This document shows, piece after piece, positions 41,489 to 50,665 of a stretch of DNA of 64,000 nt; the stretch's first letter is position 1; every line of letters starts with the position of its first letter. This DNA is from Eubacterium sp. 1001713B170207_170306_E7 (GTDB lineage Bacteria > Bacillota > Clostridia > Eubacteriales > Eubacteriaceae), in the NCBI RefSeq assembly GCF_015547515.1, contig NZ_JADMVE010000002.1, positions 310,001-374,000 of the forward strand. Reading direction: 5' to 3'. A program made the position numbers and the translations under genes. The notes beneath the pieces are model-generated. The model made no database searches and was not told where the DNA came from. It saw nothing but the letters and a program-made list of their open reading frames with translations.

Positions 41489-41491
41489 TAA

Positions 41492-41533
41492 AAAACCCCG
41501 GGACGTAACGAAAAGTGACGTCCCGGGGTTTTT
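41492..41533. terminator. bidirectional terminator, copy 3 of the dispersed palindrome
   Basis: AACCCCGGGACGTAAC and GTGACGTCCCGGGGTT flank a GAAAA loop, with one mismatch. Flanking A and T runs allow use from both sides, between the convergent hxlR and korB genes. Confidence 0.85.
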
Positions 41534-41537
41534 GCGA

Positions 41538-42383
41538 TCACACAAACGCGTTCATCAGCGTCGTGATGTTTTCTAAATTGGTCTCCCGGTCCACCAATGC
41601 CGGGCCTGCGGACAGCACGGAATGGGTTTCGGCAAAGGCCGGCTGGTTATTTTCATAGAAAACACCAATGGGAATCCGGTCGCTTTTGGTCATGGCCAGC
41701 GCCAGAGCGGCCATGCGGTCGTCTGTGGGGTGGCTTTCGTCCAGAATATCCACATGCTCCTTATAATATTTAAAGGTGTTGACCTTGTTGAAGCTGACGC
41801 AGGGCTGAAGAATGTCCAGGAGCGCATAGCCCTTGTGGCGGATGGCGCGCTTCATCATTGCGGCCAGATGCTCCTTATTGCCGCTGAAGCTGCGGGCCAC
41901 AAAGGTGGCGCCAGCGGTCAGGGCAATGGCCAGCGGATTAAAAGGAGTGTTCAGGTTGCATACTTTGTTGACACTGTGCTCGGTACAGGCGTCTGTGGTG
42001 GGGGAAATCTGCCCCTTGGTCAGGCCGTAGATACGGTTGTCATGGACAAAGTGGGTGATGTCCACGTTGCGGCGGACGGCGTGGAGAAAATGGTTGCCGC
42101 CCTCGCCGTAGGAGTCGCCGTCACCGGTGTCGATGATGACCGTCAGCCTGTCATTGGCCATTTTTGCCGCCTGGGCGGCGGGGAGGGAACGGCCATGCAG
42201 CCCGCAGAAGGCATTGGCGTTCAGATACTGTGGTGTCTTGGCGGCCTGGCCGATGCCGGCAGCCAGGAGCACCTGGTCGTTGGGCAGATCCAGGTCTTCC
42301 AGGACGCTTTTTAAGGTGTCGAGGATCATAAAATTGCCGCAGCCGGGGCACCAGGCGGTTTCGTGCTTGATATAGGTACTCAT
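41538..42383 (-). CDS. korB: 2-oxoacid:ferredoxin oxidoreductase, beta subunit
   Basis: The 281-residue protein is the thiamine-diphosphate subunit of a 2-oxoacid ferredoxin oxidoreductase. Cys12 and Cys15 in WCPGCGNF belong to the Fe-S site. GDGDSYGEGGNHFLHAVRRNVD is the TPP-binding motif, and DNRIYGLTKGQISPTT follows it. It overlaps the alpha gene by 4 bases. Such pairs act on 2-oxoglutarate, branched-chain 2-oxoacids or pyruvate-like acids and produce reduced ferredoxin; the exact substrate is not determined here. Confidence 0.9.
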   Translation of the reverse strand: MSTYIKHETAWCPGCGNFMILDTLKSVLEDLDLPNDQVLLAAGIGQAAKTPQYLNANAFCGLHGRSLPAAQAAKMANDRLTVIIDTGDGDSYGEGGNHFLHAVRRNVDITHFVHDNRIYGLTKGQISPTTDACTEHSVNKVCNLNTPFNPLAIALTAGATFVARSFSGNKEHLAAMMKRAIRHKGYALLDILQPCVSFNKVNTFKYYKEHVDILDESHPTDDRMAALALAMTKSDRIPIGVFYENNQPAFAETHSVLSAGPALVDRETNLENITTLMNAFV

Positions 42384-44053
42384 TTGTTTTCTCCCTTCAT
42401 GACAGCGTCGGCAATCTCCTCACCGGAGAGCTGGCGGCCGTCGTATTTTAATACGGAAGCGTCACAGCGCAGCAGGGCCTTTTCACGGAGTAAGGCGGCC
42501 AGCTGGCCGGTGGCGTTCTGTTCCACGTTCATGATGGTTTCTGCCTGCTTTGCGAAGCCGCGCAGCACCTGCAGCGGCAGCGGGAAGACATCGCCGAACA
42601 CCAGGGCGCCGTAGCCGCCGGGGTTTTTTTCATTGAGGATTTCCACGGCTTCCTTTAGCGGCCCCCACATGGATCCAAAGCCGATGAGCAGGGTCTTAAA
42701 GTCTTTATCGCCCAAAAAGTCGGGCTCTTTAAGCTCATAGCGCAGGGCGGCCATTTTGCGGGCGCGTTTTTCGACCATGGCGTTCCGCATTTCGGCGGAT
42801 TCGGTGATGGCGCCCATCTCGTCGTGCTCGTCGCTGTCGGTGGTGACAATGGCCTTGGTTTTGCCGGGGATAAGCCGCGGCGAGATGCCGTTTTCGGTGA
42901 TCTCGTAACGGCGGTAATCCTCGGGGGCGCCAGTCAGGGATGCGCCTGCGGGTTCTATTTCCAATGTGTTCAGGTCAAAGGGAAGAACCGTGGCGGTGCC
43001 GTCGGCCAGGTACTGGTCGCTCAACAAAATGACGGGCATCTGGTATTTTTCGGCCAGGTTAAAGGCGCGCACGGTCTGGTAAAAGGCGTCCTCCTGGTTT
43101 TTGACGGCGATGACCATATGCGGGAAATCGCCGGCGCTGGCGGCGATGGCAAAGCGCAGGTCGGCCTGCTCGGTGCGGGTGGGCAGCCCGGTGGCCGGGC
43201 CGGGGCGCTGAATATCGCCGATGACCAGCGGGATTTCCGCAATGCCGCAGAAGCCGACCGCCTCGGTCATGAGCGCGAAGCCGCCGCCGACGGAGGCTGT
43301 CATGGCGCGCGCGCCGGCATAGGAGGCGCCAATGGCCATGTTGACGGCCGCGATTTCATCCTCTGCCTGCTCCACCATTACGCCGGTGGCCGGGCTGGTA
43401 TCGGCGAGATAGTTGAGAATGGAGGTAGAGGGGGACATGGGATACGCGGAATAGAACCGGAGGCCTGCGGCCAGAGCGCCCAGTGCGATGGCGTCGTTGC
43501 CGCTTAGCAGCAGGTAATCGCTGTAGCTTGCGGGCCGGTGTTGGTAACGCGCTTCCATGCTGTCGTAGCCGAACAGCAGCCCCTGGCGGTTCATCTCCAG
43601 AAAAGCGGGCTTGATGGAGTCCGCGAGCACGGTCTCGGCGGATTCCAGGGTCTCGCCAAAAAGTTTGAGCACTGCGCCCATGGCGATGACGCCAGCGACC
43701 TTGGGGTTGCCCAGCTCGCTGGATTTTTTACGCATATCAATTTTTAACGCGTGGGGATGATCGGTTTTGAGGCCAATGTCACAGAGGATAAAGCCGCCGT
43801 CTGCCAGCTCGTCCTGGTGCCTGGAAATGGTCTCCTCGTCCATGGCGATAATGCCGTTTACCTCGAGGGAATGTGAGGTGATGGGCTCTGGGCCGAAGCG
43901 GACCAGGGTAAAATTGTGGCCGCCCCTTATACGGGACATGAAATCACGGGCTGAAAAGACAAAATAGCCGGACTTCTTCAGAACTTTTTCAAGCACAGCG
44001 ACCATGGTGTCAATGCCGTCACCAGCTGCGCCGCCAACCAATAAATTGTACAT
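42380..44053 (-). CDS. korA: 2-oxoacid:ferredoxin oxidoreductase, fused gamma-alpha subunit
   Basis: The start is ATG 44053 with AGAAAGGA upstream. The 557-residue protein joins the gamma domain (residues 1 to about 180, opening LLVGGAAGDGIDTM) to the alpha domain (from about 190, with GNDAIALGALAAGLRFYSAYPMSPSTSI). EQAEDEIAAVNMAIGASYAGARAMTASVGGGF is the catalytic-side segment of the alpha domain. The complex with KorB decarboxylates a 2-oxoacid to acyl-CoA using ferredoxin. No separate delta ferredoxin gene is adjacent. Confidence 0.9.
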   Translation of the reverse strand: MYNLLVGGAAGDGIDTMVAVLEKVLKKSGYFVFSARDFMSRIRGGHNFTLVRFGPEPITSHSLEVNGIIAMDEETISRHQDELADGGFILCDIGLKTDHPHALKIDMRKKSSELGNPKVAGVIAMGAVLKLFGETLESAETVLADSIKPAFLEMNRQGLLFGYDSMEARYQHRPASYSDYLLLSGNDAIALGALAAGLRFYSAYPMSPSTSILNYLADTSPATGVMVEQAEDEIAAVNMAIGASYAGARAMTASVGGGFALMTEAVGFCGIAEIPLVIGDIQRPGPATGLPTRTEQADLRFAIAASAGDFPHMVIAVKNQEDAFYQTVRAFNLAEKYQMPVILLSDQYLADGTATVLPFDLNTLEIEPAGASLTGAPEDYRRYEITENGISPRLIPGKTKAIVTTDSDEHDEMGAITESAEMRNAMVEKRARKMAALRYELKEPDFLGDKDFKTLLIGFGSMWGPLKEAVEILNEKNPGGYGALVFGDVFPLPLQVLRGFAKQAETIMNVEQNATGQLAALLREKALLRCDASVLKYDGRQLSGEEIADAVMKGENK

Positions 44054-44130
44054 GGATATTTTCCTTTCTGGATACTGATAGAATAGGTTATTTATACCCA
44101 AAAAAGAAAAAAGAAAAAGCCTGTTGAGAA

Positions 44131-45045
44131 TTAATCACAGGCTTTTTCGGGAATCTCCCCCTCGGGCGTCTTTCTGCGCAGGAAGGAAAGCTTGGTTTCG
44201 GAGACGATGATGGCGATAAAGATCAGGACAAAGCCGATGATCAGTTTAGGGGTCAGGGCTTCGTCGTAAAAGATCACGGAGAACAAAACGCCAAAAACGG
44301 ATTCCAGGCTCAGGATAATGGCAGCGGCAGAGGGGTGGGTGTATTTCTGCCCGACGTTTTGCAGCAGCAGGGCCACCGCGGTGGCAAAGACCGCCAGAAA
44401 CAGCAGCCCGAGGACGCTGTCAAGGGTCCATACTGTGGGCAGGGACTCGGTGGCAAAGCCGGCGATCCAGGCAAAGATGGCCGCGTAGCCGAACTGAAGG
44501 ATGGTGATGAGGATGGGGTCCCGGTCCCGGCCCAGCTTGGCCACTGCGACCATGTGTGCCGCGAAGCACAGCCCGCCCAGCAGGGTAAAGGCATCGCCAA
44601 AGCCAATGGTAAGCCCCTCGGTCAGTGAGACCAGGCCAATGCCCACAATGCAGATAACAGCGGCCAGATAGTTGTAAACATCCGGCTTGGATTTATCCAC
44701 CGCCCAGAATAAAAAGGGGACGATAATGCAGTAAATCGCGGTTAGAAAGGCATTTTTCCCGGGTGTGGTATCGGTGATGCCGATGGTCTGGAGACTGTAG
44801 GCGGCAAAGAGGCAGAAGCCGATCACGGCGCCGCTGATAAAATAGCCCTTATCCAGAAGCTTAAGCTTTTTGCGGAAAATAACCGCCAGCAGAATACAGC
44901 CGATGGTAAACCGGAAGCCCAGCAGCATGTGTGGTGTAAAAATATCCACGGTATTTTTAACCACAAAGAAGGAGCTTCCCCAGATGATGGCAGCGCCAAA
45001 CAGCGCGCACTTTGCCAGAAATTTTATTTTTTTCGAGTGTTCCAT
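44131..45045 (-). CDS. EamA-family (DMT) transporter
   Basis: The start is ATG 45045 behind AAGGGA; a GTG at 45060 precedes that site. The 304-residue protein has ten predicted helices in two EamA repeats. The first starts ALFGAAIIWGSSFFVVKNTVD, and the second ends in HPSAAAIILSLESVFGVLFSVIFYDEAL, the usual second-repeat signature. Members export amino acids, nucleobases or other metabolites. It is a single gene 78 bases downstream of nothing on its strand and upstream of korA by 77 bases; the substrate is unknown. Confidence 0.85.
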   Translation of the reverse strand: MEHSKKIKFLAKCALFGAAIIWGSSFFVVKNTVDIFTPHMLLGFRFTIGCILLAVIFRKKLKLLDKGYFISGAVIGFCLFAAYSLQTIGITDTTPGKNAFLTAIYCIIVPFLFWAVDKSKPDVYNYLAAVICIVGIGLVSLTEGLTIGFGDAFTLLGGLCFAAHMVAVAKLGRDRDPILITILQFGYAAIFAWIAGFATESLPTVWTLDSVLGLLFLAVFATAVALLLQNVGQKYTHPSAAAIILSLESVFGVLFSVIFYDEALTPKLIIGFVLIFIAIIVSETKLSFLRRKTPEGEIPEKACD

Positions 45046-45123
45046 AAGATTTCCCTTCACGTATATTTATACAGTTATTCTTAATATTATACATGATAAA
45101 TCGAGACAAGTAAAGGGAAGGTC

Positions 45124-45152
45124 TATACAAAAAACACGCGTTATATTATAAT
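45124..45152 (+). promoter_or_regulatory. promoter of dnaX
   Basis: TATACA (45124-45129) and TATAAT (45147-45152) are 17 bp apart, 30 bp before the dnaX start codon. Confidence 0.5.
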
Positions 45153-45181
45153 AAGGTTAAGAAAAAACAGAGGAGAGGATC

Positions 45182-46894
45182 ATGGCATATTTAGCGTTAT
45201 ACAGACGGTACCGCCCGCAGGATTTCGACAGTGTTGTGGGGCAGGAATACGTTACGCGCATTTTAAAAAACCAGATATTATCGGGCCGTGTGGGGCATGC
45301 CTATTTGTTCTCCGGAATCCGTGGAACAGGAAAAACATCCATCGCCAAGATATTTGCCCGGGCCATCAACTGTGAACACAACGAGGACGGCAACCCCTGC
45401 AATGCCTGCAGCACCTGCCTGAATATTGAGAAGCCCGGTGTCATGGACATCATCGAAATCGACGGTGCGTCCAACCGCGGGGTTGATGAAATACGGGAAA
45501 TCCGTGAAAAGGTGAAATATCCACCTACAATGGGTAAGTATAAGGTATATATCATTGATGAAGTGCACATGCTTACCAAGGAAGCCTTTAACGCACTGTT
45601 AAAAACCCTTGAGGAGCCGCCGGAGCACATTGTCTTTATTTTGGCCACCACAGAGCCCAACAAGCTGCCCATGACGATTCTGTCCAGATGCCAGCGCTTT
45701 GACATCAAGCCGATTTCCAGTGAGCTGATCGCCGGGCAGATCGGGCGTATTCTGAAGGACATCGGCGTGGACATGGATCAGGAGGCCATTGATTTTATCG
45801 CCTACCGGGGCGACAGCTCCATGCGTGACGCGCTGAGCCTGCTGGATCAGGTCATTGACATCCGTGAGGCGGATAAAACCATTACCTATGAGGATGTGCT
45901 GGCCTTTATGGGCATGGTGGACGAGGATCAGGTCGCCGGGCTGGTACAGGCCATGCTGGCCGGCGACAAGGGCGGCGTGCTGCTGAAATTTAAGGCAATG
46001 CGCGAAGCCGGACGCGACAGCGGGCTGGTGTTTGGCCAGCTGATTGACTACCTGCGCAAGGTGCTCATTGTTAAGACTACCGGCGCTGCCAGCCAGGAAA
46101 TACTGGGCATTACCGAGAGTGCCTGCCGCACCCTGGCGGATATGGGGCAGAATGTGCCGGACCAGCGGTTTTACAGCATGATTGATTTTCTCATTGAGGA
46201 AAAAAACAAGCTGCGCTACAGCGGGCTGGCCGCCATTATTGTGGAGATGGCGCTGTTAAAACTCTGCGATCCTGAAAGCCTGGTGAAAACCATGGTACCG
46301 GAGCCGCCGGAAAGACTGGCCGGGCAGCTGGGGCGGCCAGCGGGCACGGGAACGCCAGTCAGGCAGGCCCAGGCAGCATCTCAGCGCCCCGATAACGCGG
46401 CGAAAAGCCGGGTTCAGGAAATGCGGGCAGCCGCACAGACAGCGGCCCGGGAGCCGGCGGCTGTCCAGGCCGCACCGGAGCCGGAAGCTTTACCGGCCGC
46501 CAGCGTGAGCGCGCCGGAGCCGCCGGCAGCGGAAGCTAAAACCGACGGAGGCGGCGTGAACACCGATACCCTGTACACCGGACTGGTGCGGAGCTGCCAG
46601 AAGCAGAAGCAGATGCTGGTTCATTCACTGATGAGCTGTAAGCTGGCGCATAAAGGGGACAAGAAGCTGGTGCTCCGTTTTACAGCGGACAAGGAGGGCC
46701 AGGCGGCAATGGGCATGTTAAAGCTTCCGGCCATGTTTGAGTTTGTGAAAAAGACTCTGTGTGACCTGGGCGGGGAGGCGTACGCGCTGGATCTTGAGCT
46801 GGTGGAAAAAAACTATGACGAAATGTCCATCCTTGAAAAGACAAAAACCATCATCAACGACGACCGTGTGGAGGTCGTGGAGGTAAAAGGGTAG
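45182..46894 (+). CDS. dnaX: DNA polymerase III subunit gamma/tau
   Basis: The 570-residue clamp-loader ATPase has Walker A GIRGTGKT at 45-52 and a zinc module with Cys64, Cys73, Cys76 and Cys79. The Walker B/sensor segment is VYIIDEVHMLTKEAFNALLKTLEEPP. Residues to about 365 are the three clamp-loader domains, then a Pro/Ala-rich linker (about 375-460), then a tau-type C-terminal domain. Two A AAA AAC heptamers lie in the zero-frame pattern used for -1 slippage, at 46201-46207 and 46807-46813. Use of the first would give a product of about 364 residues, similar in extent to gamma. The gene is followed by ybaB and recR as in many bacteria. Confidence 0.95.
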   Translation: MAYLALYRRYRPQDFDSVVGQEYVTRILKNQILSGRVGHAYLFSGIRGTGKTSIAKIFARAINCEHNEDGNPCNACSTCLNIEKPGVMDIIEIDGASNRGVDEIREIREKVKYPPTMGKYKVYIIDEVHMLTKEAFNALLKTLEEPPEHIVFILATTEPNKLPMTILSRCQRFDIKPISSELIAGQIGRILKDIGVDMDQEAIDFIAYRGDSSMRDALSLLDQVIDIREADKTITYEDVLAFMGMVDEDQVAGLVQAMLAGDKGGVLLKFKAMREAGRDSGLVFGQLIDYLRKVLIVKTTGAASQEILGITESACRTLADMGQNVPDQRFYSMIDFLIEEKNKLRYSGLAAIIVEMALLKLCDPESLVKTMVPEPPERLAGQLGRPAGTGTPVRQAQAASQRPDNAAKSRVQEMRAAAQTAAREPAAVQAAPEPEALPAASVSAPEPPAAEAKTDGGGVNTDTLYTGLVRSCQKQKQMLVHSLMSCKLAHKGDKKLVLRFTADKEGQAAMGMLKLPAMFEFVKKTLCDLGGEAYALDLELVEKNYDEMSILEKTKTIINDDRVEVVEVKG

Positions 46895-47020
46895 GACTGT
46901 TTGAGAAATTATGTAAAATATCCTTCTGCTTTTATTAAATGTAAAAATTTATATGGAAATATTGAAATTTAATGATATAATATTTTGGTCTAAAACGATA
47001 AAAATTTTTAGGAGGTAAAA

Positions 47021-47371
47021 ATGGGTCGTGGTAGAAGAATGCCCGGAGGAATGCCAGGAGGCGTGCCGGGAAACAAGAATAATATAATGAAGCAAATCCA
47101 GAAAATGCAGGACGAAATGTTAAAAGCCCAGGCAGAGCTGGAGGAGAAAGAGGTGGAAGCCACCGCTGGCGGCGGCGCTGTCAAAGTGACGGTCTCAGGA
47201 AAGAAGATGATTACATCTGTAAAAATAGATCCTGATGTTATAGATGAAGACGATGTTGAAATGCTGGAGGACCTGATCATGGCAGCCTGCAACGAAGCGC
47301 TGTCAAAGGTCGAAGAGATGACCGAAAGCCAGATGGGCAAGCTCACTGGTGGTATTCCAGGGTTATTTTAA
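47021..47371 (+). CDS. YbaB/EbfC nucleoid-associated protein
   Basis: The 116-residue protein is a YbaB/EbfC-type DNA-binding dimer. The core is [41 protein letters not shown], followed by [29 protein letters not shown]. It carries a Gly/Arg/Met/Pro-rich head and a glycine-containing tail. AGGAGG precedes the ATG. It lies between dnaX and recR, the conserved arrangement, and is presumed to bind the chromosome. Confidence 0.92.
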   Translation: MGRGRRMPGGMPGGVPGNKNNIMKQIQKMQDEMLKAQAELEEKEVEATAGGGAVKVTVSGKKMITSVKIDPDVIDEDDVEMLEDLIMAACNEALSKVEEMTESQMGKLTGGIPGLF

Positions 47372-47399
47372 GCTTAAACAGCAGAATATGAGGTGAATT

Positions 47400-47999
47400 A
47401 TGGGTTTTTATCCAAAGGCCATTGAGAGATTAGTTACTGAGCTTGGAAAGCTTCCGGGTATTGGAGAAAAAACCGCTCAAAGGCTGGCCTTTCATCTGAT
47501 CGACGCTCCGTCGGAAGAGATTGAAGGTCTGTCAAACGCCTTGTTAAATGTAAAAGATAAAATCCGGCTGTGTCCGGAGTGCTTCAGCATCACCGACGGT
47601 GAACGCTGTGATGTGTGCTCCGACCCCAACCGGAACCGTAAGCTGATCTGCGTTGTGCAGAGCACAAAGGATATTTTCGCCATCGAAAAGACCCGGGAGT
47701 ATAACGGCCTTTACCATGTGCTGCACGGGGTTATCTCGCCGCTTGAGGGCATTGGCCCGCAGGATATCAAGGCCAAGGAGCTGCTTCTGCGCATTGGTGA
47801 AAATGACATTGAGGAAGTGATCATGGCCACAAACCCCACCCCGGAGGGCGAGGCGACAGCCATGTACCTGGGCAATCTCATCAGCCCCCTGGGCGTAAAG
47901 GTTACCCGCCTGGCCAAGGGCATTCCCATCGGCGCCGATGTGGAATACATTGACGAAATCACACTGATAAAAGCATTTGAAGGTAGAAATACAATTTAG
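47400..47999 (+). CDS. recR: recombination mediator protein
   Basis: The 199-residue RecR has the helix-hairpin-helix LGKLPGIGEKTAQRLAFHL at its start, a zinc finger with Cys58, Cys61, Cys70 and Cys73, and a Toprim domain with ATNPTPEGEATAMYL. The C-terminal RLAKGIPIGADVEYIDEITLIKAFEGR is conserved. It helps load RecA at gaps, with RecO. The start codon follows GAGGTGAATT, 28 bp after ybaB. Confidence 0.95.
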   Translation: MGFYPKAIERLVTELGKLPGIGEKTAQRLAFHLIDAPSEEIEGLSNALLNVKDKIRLCPECFSITDGERCDVCSDPNRNRKLICVVQSTKDIFAIEKTREYNGLYHVLHGVISPLEGIGPQDIKAKELLLRIGENDIEEVIMATNPTPEGEATAMYLGNLISPLGVKVTRLAKGIPIGADVEYIDEITLIKAFEGRNTI

Positions 48000-48029
48000 A
48001 GAATCTTATAGAAAGTGGAGGATATTTTC

Positions 48030-49763
48030 ATGTTAAAAGAAGGAATTATTGCGTCCCCTGGTATTGCCATTGCAAAGGCATTTGTATATGACAAGGTTGA
48101 AGTGGAAGTCAGCGAAAAAAAGGTTGACGATCCCGCGTCCGAAGTTGCCCGCCTTCAGGATGCCCTTGGAAAAAGCAAGGAACAGATCTTAAAAATCAAA
48201 GAAAAAGCGGCCCGAGACCTGGGAGAAGAGGAAGCAGAAATCTTTGAAGCCCACGCCATGGTTCTGGATGACCCGGAATTTGTGGACAGCATTACCGCGG
48301 AAATCAATACCAACGGCGTCAACGCTGAGTTTGCAGTTAAAACCGTGACCGACCGCTTTTTTGAAATGTTTGACATGATGGACGATCCTTATTTCAGCGC
48401 CCGCGCCGCCGATATCCGCGATGTGGGAACGCGCGTGCTCAACAATGTCATGGGGGTTGAAAATGTGGACATCTCCTCTCTGGATGAAGATACCATCATC
48501 GTGGCCGACGACCTGGCGCCTTCCGATACCGCGCAGATGGATAAAGCCCGTGTCAAGGGCTTTGCCACCAACATCGGCAGCCGTACCTCCCACACCGCCA
48601 TCATGGCGAGAAGCCTGGAAATCCCGGCGGTTCTGGGTCTTGGCGACATCACCACCGCGGTCAAAAACGGCGACATCGTTGTGGTCGACGGCTTAAAGGG
48701 ACAGGCGGTGATCAACCCGACGGACGATGAGCTGGCCGCCTATCAGAAACAGCAGGAAGACTACCAGGCGTACATCCGGGAGCTGGCTGAGCTCAAAGAG
48801 CTGGAAGCCGTGACCACCGACGGGCACAAGGTTGAGCTGGTCGGTAACATCGGCTCTCCCAACGATACCGACGGCGTGCATAAAAACGGCGGACGCGGTG
48901 TCGGCCTGTACCGTACCGAGTTCTTATACATGAACAGCGACACCATGCCGGATGAAGAAAAACAGTACGAGGCCTATAAGGCTGTGATCGAATCCTTTAA
49001 CGGTGATCCGGTTATCATCCGTACGCTGGATATCGGTGGCGACAAGAAGCTGCCCTATCTGCCTTTGGAAGAAGAAATGAACCCGTTCCTGGGCTTCCGC
49101 GCCATCCGCTTATGCTTCCGCGAGGTGGACATGTTTAAAACCCAGCTGAGAGCCATCCTGAGAGCCTCTGCCTTTGGAAACGCGCTGATCATGTTCCCCA
49201 TGATCTCCGGCGTATCGGAAGTGCGCCAGGCAAAGGGCATCCTGGAAGAATGTATGAAGGAGCTGGACGAAAAGGGACAGGCTTACGACAAGAACATCCG
49301 CGTGGGCGTGATGATCGAAATTCCATCGGCGGCGGTGACTTCGGACATCATTGCCAAAGAAGTGGATTTCTTCAGCATCGGCACCAATGACCTGTGCCAG
49401 TACACCCTGGCGGTGGACCGCATGAACCAGGAGGTTTCCTACCTGTACAATCCGCTGCACCCGGCCATCCTGCGCCTGGTTAAAACGGTGATTGACGCTT
49501 CCCATGCGCGTGAGGGCCTGTTTACCGGGATGTGCGGTGAAATGGCCGGCGACCCGATGGCAACCCTGATCCTTCTGGGGCTGGGCATGGACGAGTTTTC
49601 CATGAGCGCGTCCTCCATCCCGCAGGTTAAGAAGATCATCCGCAGTGTCAGCTATGAAGACGCAAAGGCCATTGCAGAAAAAGCCCTGAACCTGGAAACC
49701 GGCGACGAAGTCAAGGAAATGGTTCAGGCAAAAATCGCAGAATTAGGAATAAAAATCGTTTAG
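48030..49763 (+). CDS. ptsI: phosphoenolpyruvate-protein phosphotransferase (enzyme I)
   Basis: The start is ATG 48030 with GTGGAGGA seven bases upstream. The 577-residue enzyme I moves phosphate from PEP to HPr. The phosphorylated His188 is in GSRTSHTAIMARSLEIPAV. The PEP-binding barrel shows GVGLYRTEFLYM, RTLDIGGDKKLPYL, and the active-site Cys in FTGMCGEMAGDP. Length is normal. ptsH follows 19 bp on, the reverse of the common ptsH-ptsI order. Confidence 0.95.
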   Translation: MLKEGIIASPGIAIAKAFVYDKVEVEVSEKKVDDPASEVARLQDALGKSKEQILKIKEKAARDLGEEEAEIFEAHAMVLDDPEFVDSITAEINTNGVNAEFAVKTVTDRFFEMFDMMDDPYFSARAADIRDVGTRVLNNVMGVENVDISSLDEDTIIVADDLAPSDTAQMDKARVKGFATNIGSRTSHTAIMARSLEIPAVLGLGDITTAVKNGDIVVVDGLKGQAVINPTDDELAAYQKQQEDYQAYIRELAELKELEAVTTDGHKVELVGNIGSPNDTDGVHKNGGRGVGLYRTEFLYMNSDTMPDEEKQYEAYKAVIESFNGDPVIIRTLDIGGDKKLPYLPLEEEMNPFLGFRAIRLCFREVDMFKTQLRAILRASAFGNALIMFPMISGVSEVRQAKGILEECMKELDEKGQAYDKNIRVGVMIEIPSAAVTSDIIAKEVDFFSIGTNDLCQYTLAVDRMNQEVSYLYNPLHPAILRLVKTVIDASHAREGLFTGMCGEMAGDPMATLILLGLGMDEFSMSASSIPQVKKIIRSVSYEDAKAIAEKALNLETGDEVKEMVQAKIAELGIKIV

Positions 49764-49782
49764 TAAGTAGGTGAATTTAAAA

Positions 49783-50049
49783 ATGGTAAGTAAGGTTGTA
49801 ACCATTACCAACGCTACCGGCCTGCATGCAAGACCGGCATCCATGTTTGTACAGACGGCTGGCAAGTACCGGTCCAAAATTGAAGTGGTCAGGGGCGACG
49901 CGCGCCTAAACGCCAAGAGCATCATGGGCATTATGTCCGGCGGCATCGCGCAGGGTACCACGGTCACCATCGAAGCCGATGGCGAAGACGAGCAGGAAGC
50001 CCTGGACGCGCTGGTCGGGCTGGTGCACAGTAATTTTGGTGAAAAGTAA
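49783..50049 (+). CDS. ptsH: phosphocarrier protein HPr
   Basis: The start is ATG 49783 behind AGGTGA, since an upstream GTG would consume that site. The 88-residue HPr has catalytic His15 in NATGLHARPAS and the regulatory Ser46 in AKSIMGIMSGG. Ser46 suggests control by HPr kinase and CcpA-type catabolite repression. It is the last gene before a stem-loop at 50073-50120. Confidence 0.95.
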   Translation: MVSKVVTITNATGLHARPASMFVQTAGKYRSKIEVVRGDARLNAKSIMGIMSGGIAQGTTVTIEADGEDEQEALDALVGLVHSNFGEK

Positions 50050-50072
50050 ATAAAAAAAGTAAAGAAATTTTC

Positions 50073-50120
50073 AATAATACCTCAAAGGGCTGTTCAATTT
50101 AAGCTTTTTGGGGTATTATT
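50073..50120 (+). terminator. long stem-loop between ptsH and ytxH-like gene
   Basis: AATAATACCTCAAA (50073-50086) and TTTGGGGTATTATT (50107-50120) form a 14-bp stem with one G-T wobble and a 20-nt loop, followed by the AT-rich ATATTATTG. It lacks a pure T-run, so it may be an inefficient terminator or a 3' stabilising fold. Confidence 0.5.
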
Positions 50121-50163
50121 ATATTATTGATAAAAACGATTTAAAACTAGGAGGACAAAGAAT

Positions 50164-50649
50164 ATGAGTTGTAACAAGGGTTATTTTGTAGGCGGATTGT
50201 TCGTCGGAACAATCATTGGCGGTGCATTAGGTATTCTGCTTGCCCCAAGCTCCGGCGAAGAAACACGCCGCAAGATTAAAGACGGTGCCCAGGACACCTT
50301 TGGTGATGCCTATGACCAGGCTGTGGAATACGGTGAAAACCTGAAGGAACAGCTTCAGGACATGACCGATTCTGTAACCGATAAGGTAAACCAGTACAAA
50401 AACCAGATTGAAAATAAAATCCAGGAAATCCAGGACGAAGTGAACCAGGATATCGAAGAGTTAAACGAAGAGCTGGAAGCCCTTCAGAAGGAAGACGGCG
50501 AAGCCGTTGCCGACGCTGCCAAGGATACCATGGACGCGGCAAAGGATGCGGTGGATAACGCCAAGGATGTAGCGGCTGACGCGGCCGACAAGGCCTCTGA
50601 TGTTGCAGACGATGTAAAGGACGCAGCCAAAGACGTCATTAAAAATTAG
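50164..50649 (+). CDS. YtxH-domain protein with LEA-like repeats
   Basis: The 161-residue protein opens with a YtxH-type membrane segment, YFVGGLFVGTIIGGALGILLAPSSGEETR, at about residues 7-35. The middle forms an acidic coiled coil. The last 50 residues are repeats of the form (D/N)AAKDA(V/M)D, resembling LEA-type amphipathic 11-residue repeats. YtxH proteins are linked to general stress in Bacilli. AGGAGG precedes the ATG. It is followed by a DUF948 gene, a common partner. Confidence 0.85.
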   Translation: MSCNKGYFVGGLFVGTIIGGALGILLAPSSGEETRRKIKDGAQDTFGDAYDQAVEYGENLKEQLQDMTDSVTDKVNQYKNQIENKIQEIQDEVNQDIEELNEELEALQKEDGEAVADAAKDTMDAAKDAVDNAKDVAADAADKASDVADDVKDAAKDVIKN

Positions 50650-50665
50650 GACGGGTGCCTGTTAA

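Noticed and set aside
41622-42314. 230-codon ORF antisense to korB
   Set aside because: The minus-strand KorB has complete TPP and Fe-S motifs; the antisense frame is a by-product of codon bias.
45060-45181. SRP RNA gene expected upstream of dnaX in many Firmicutes
   Set aside because: The conserved SRP core was looked for and not found; only a promoter and A/T-rich leader are there.
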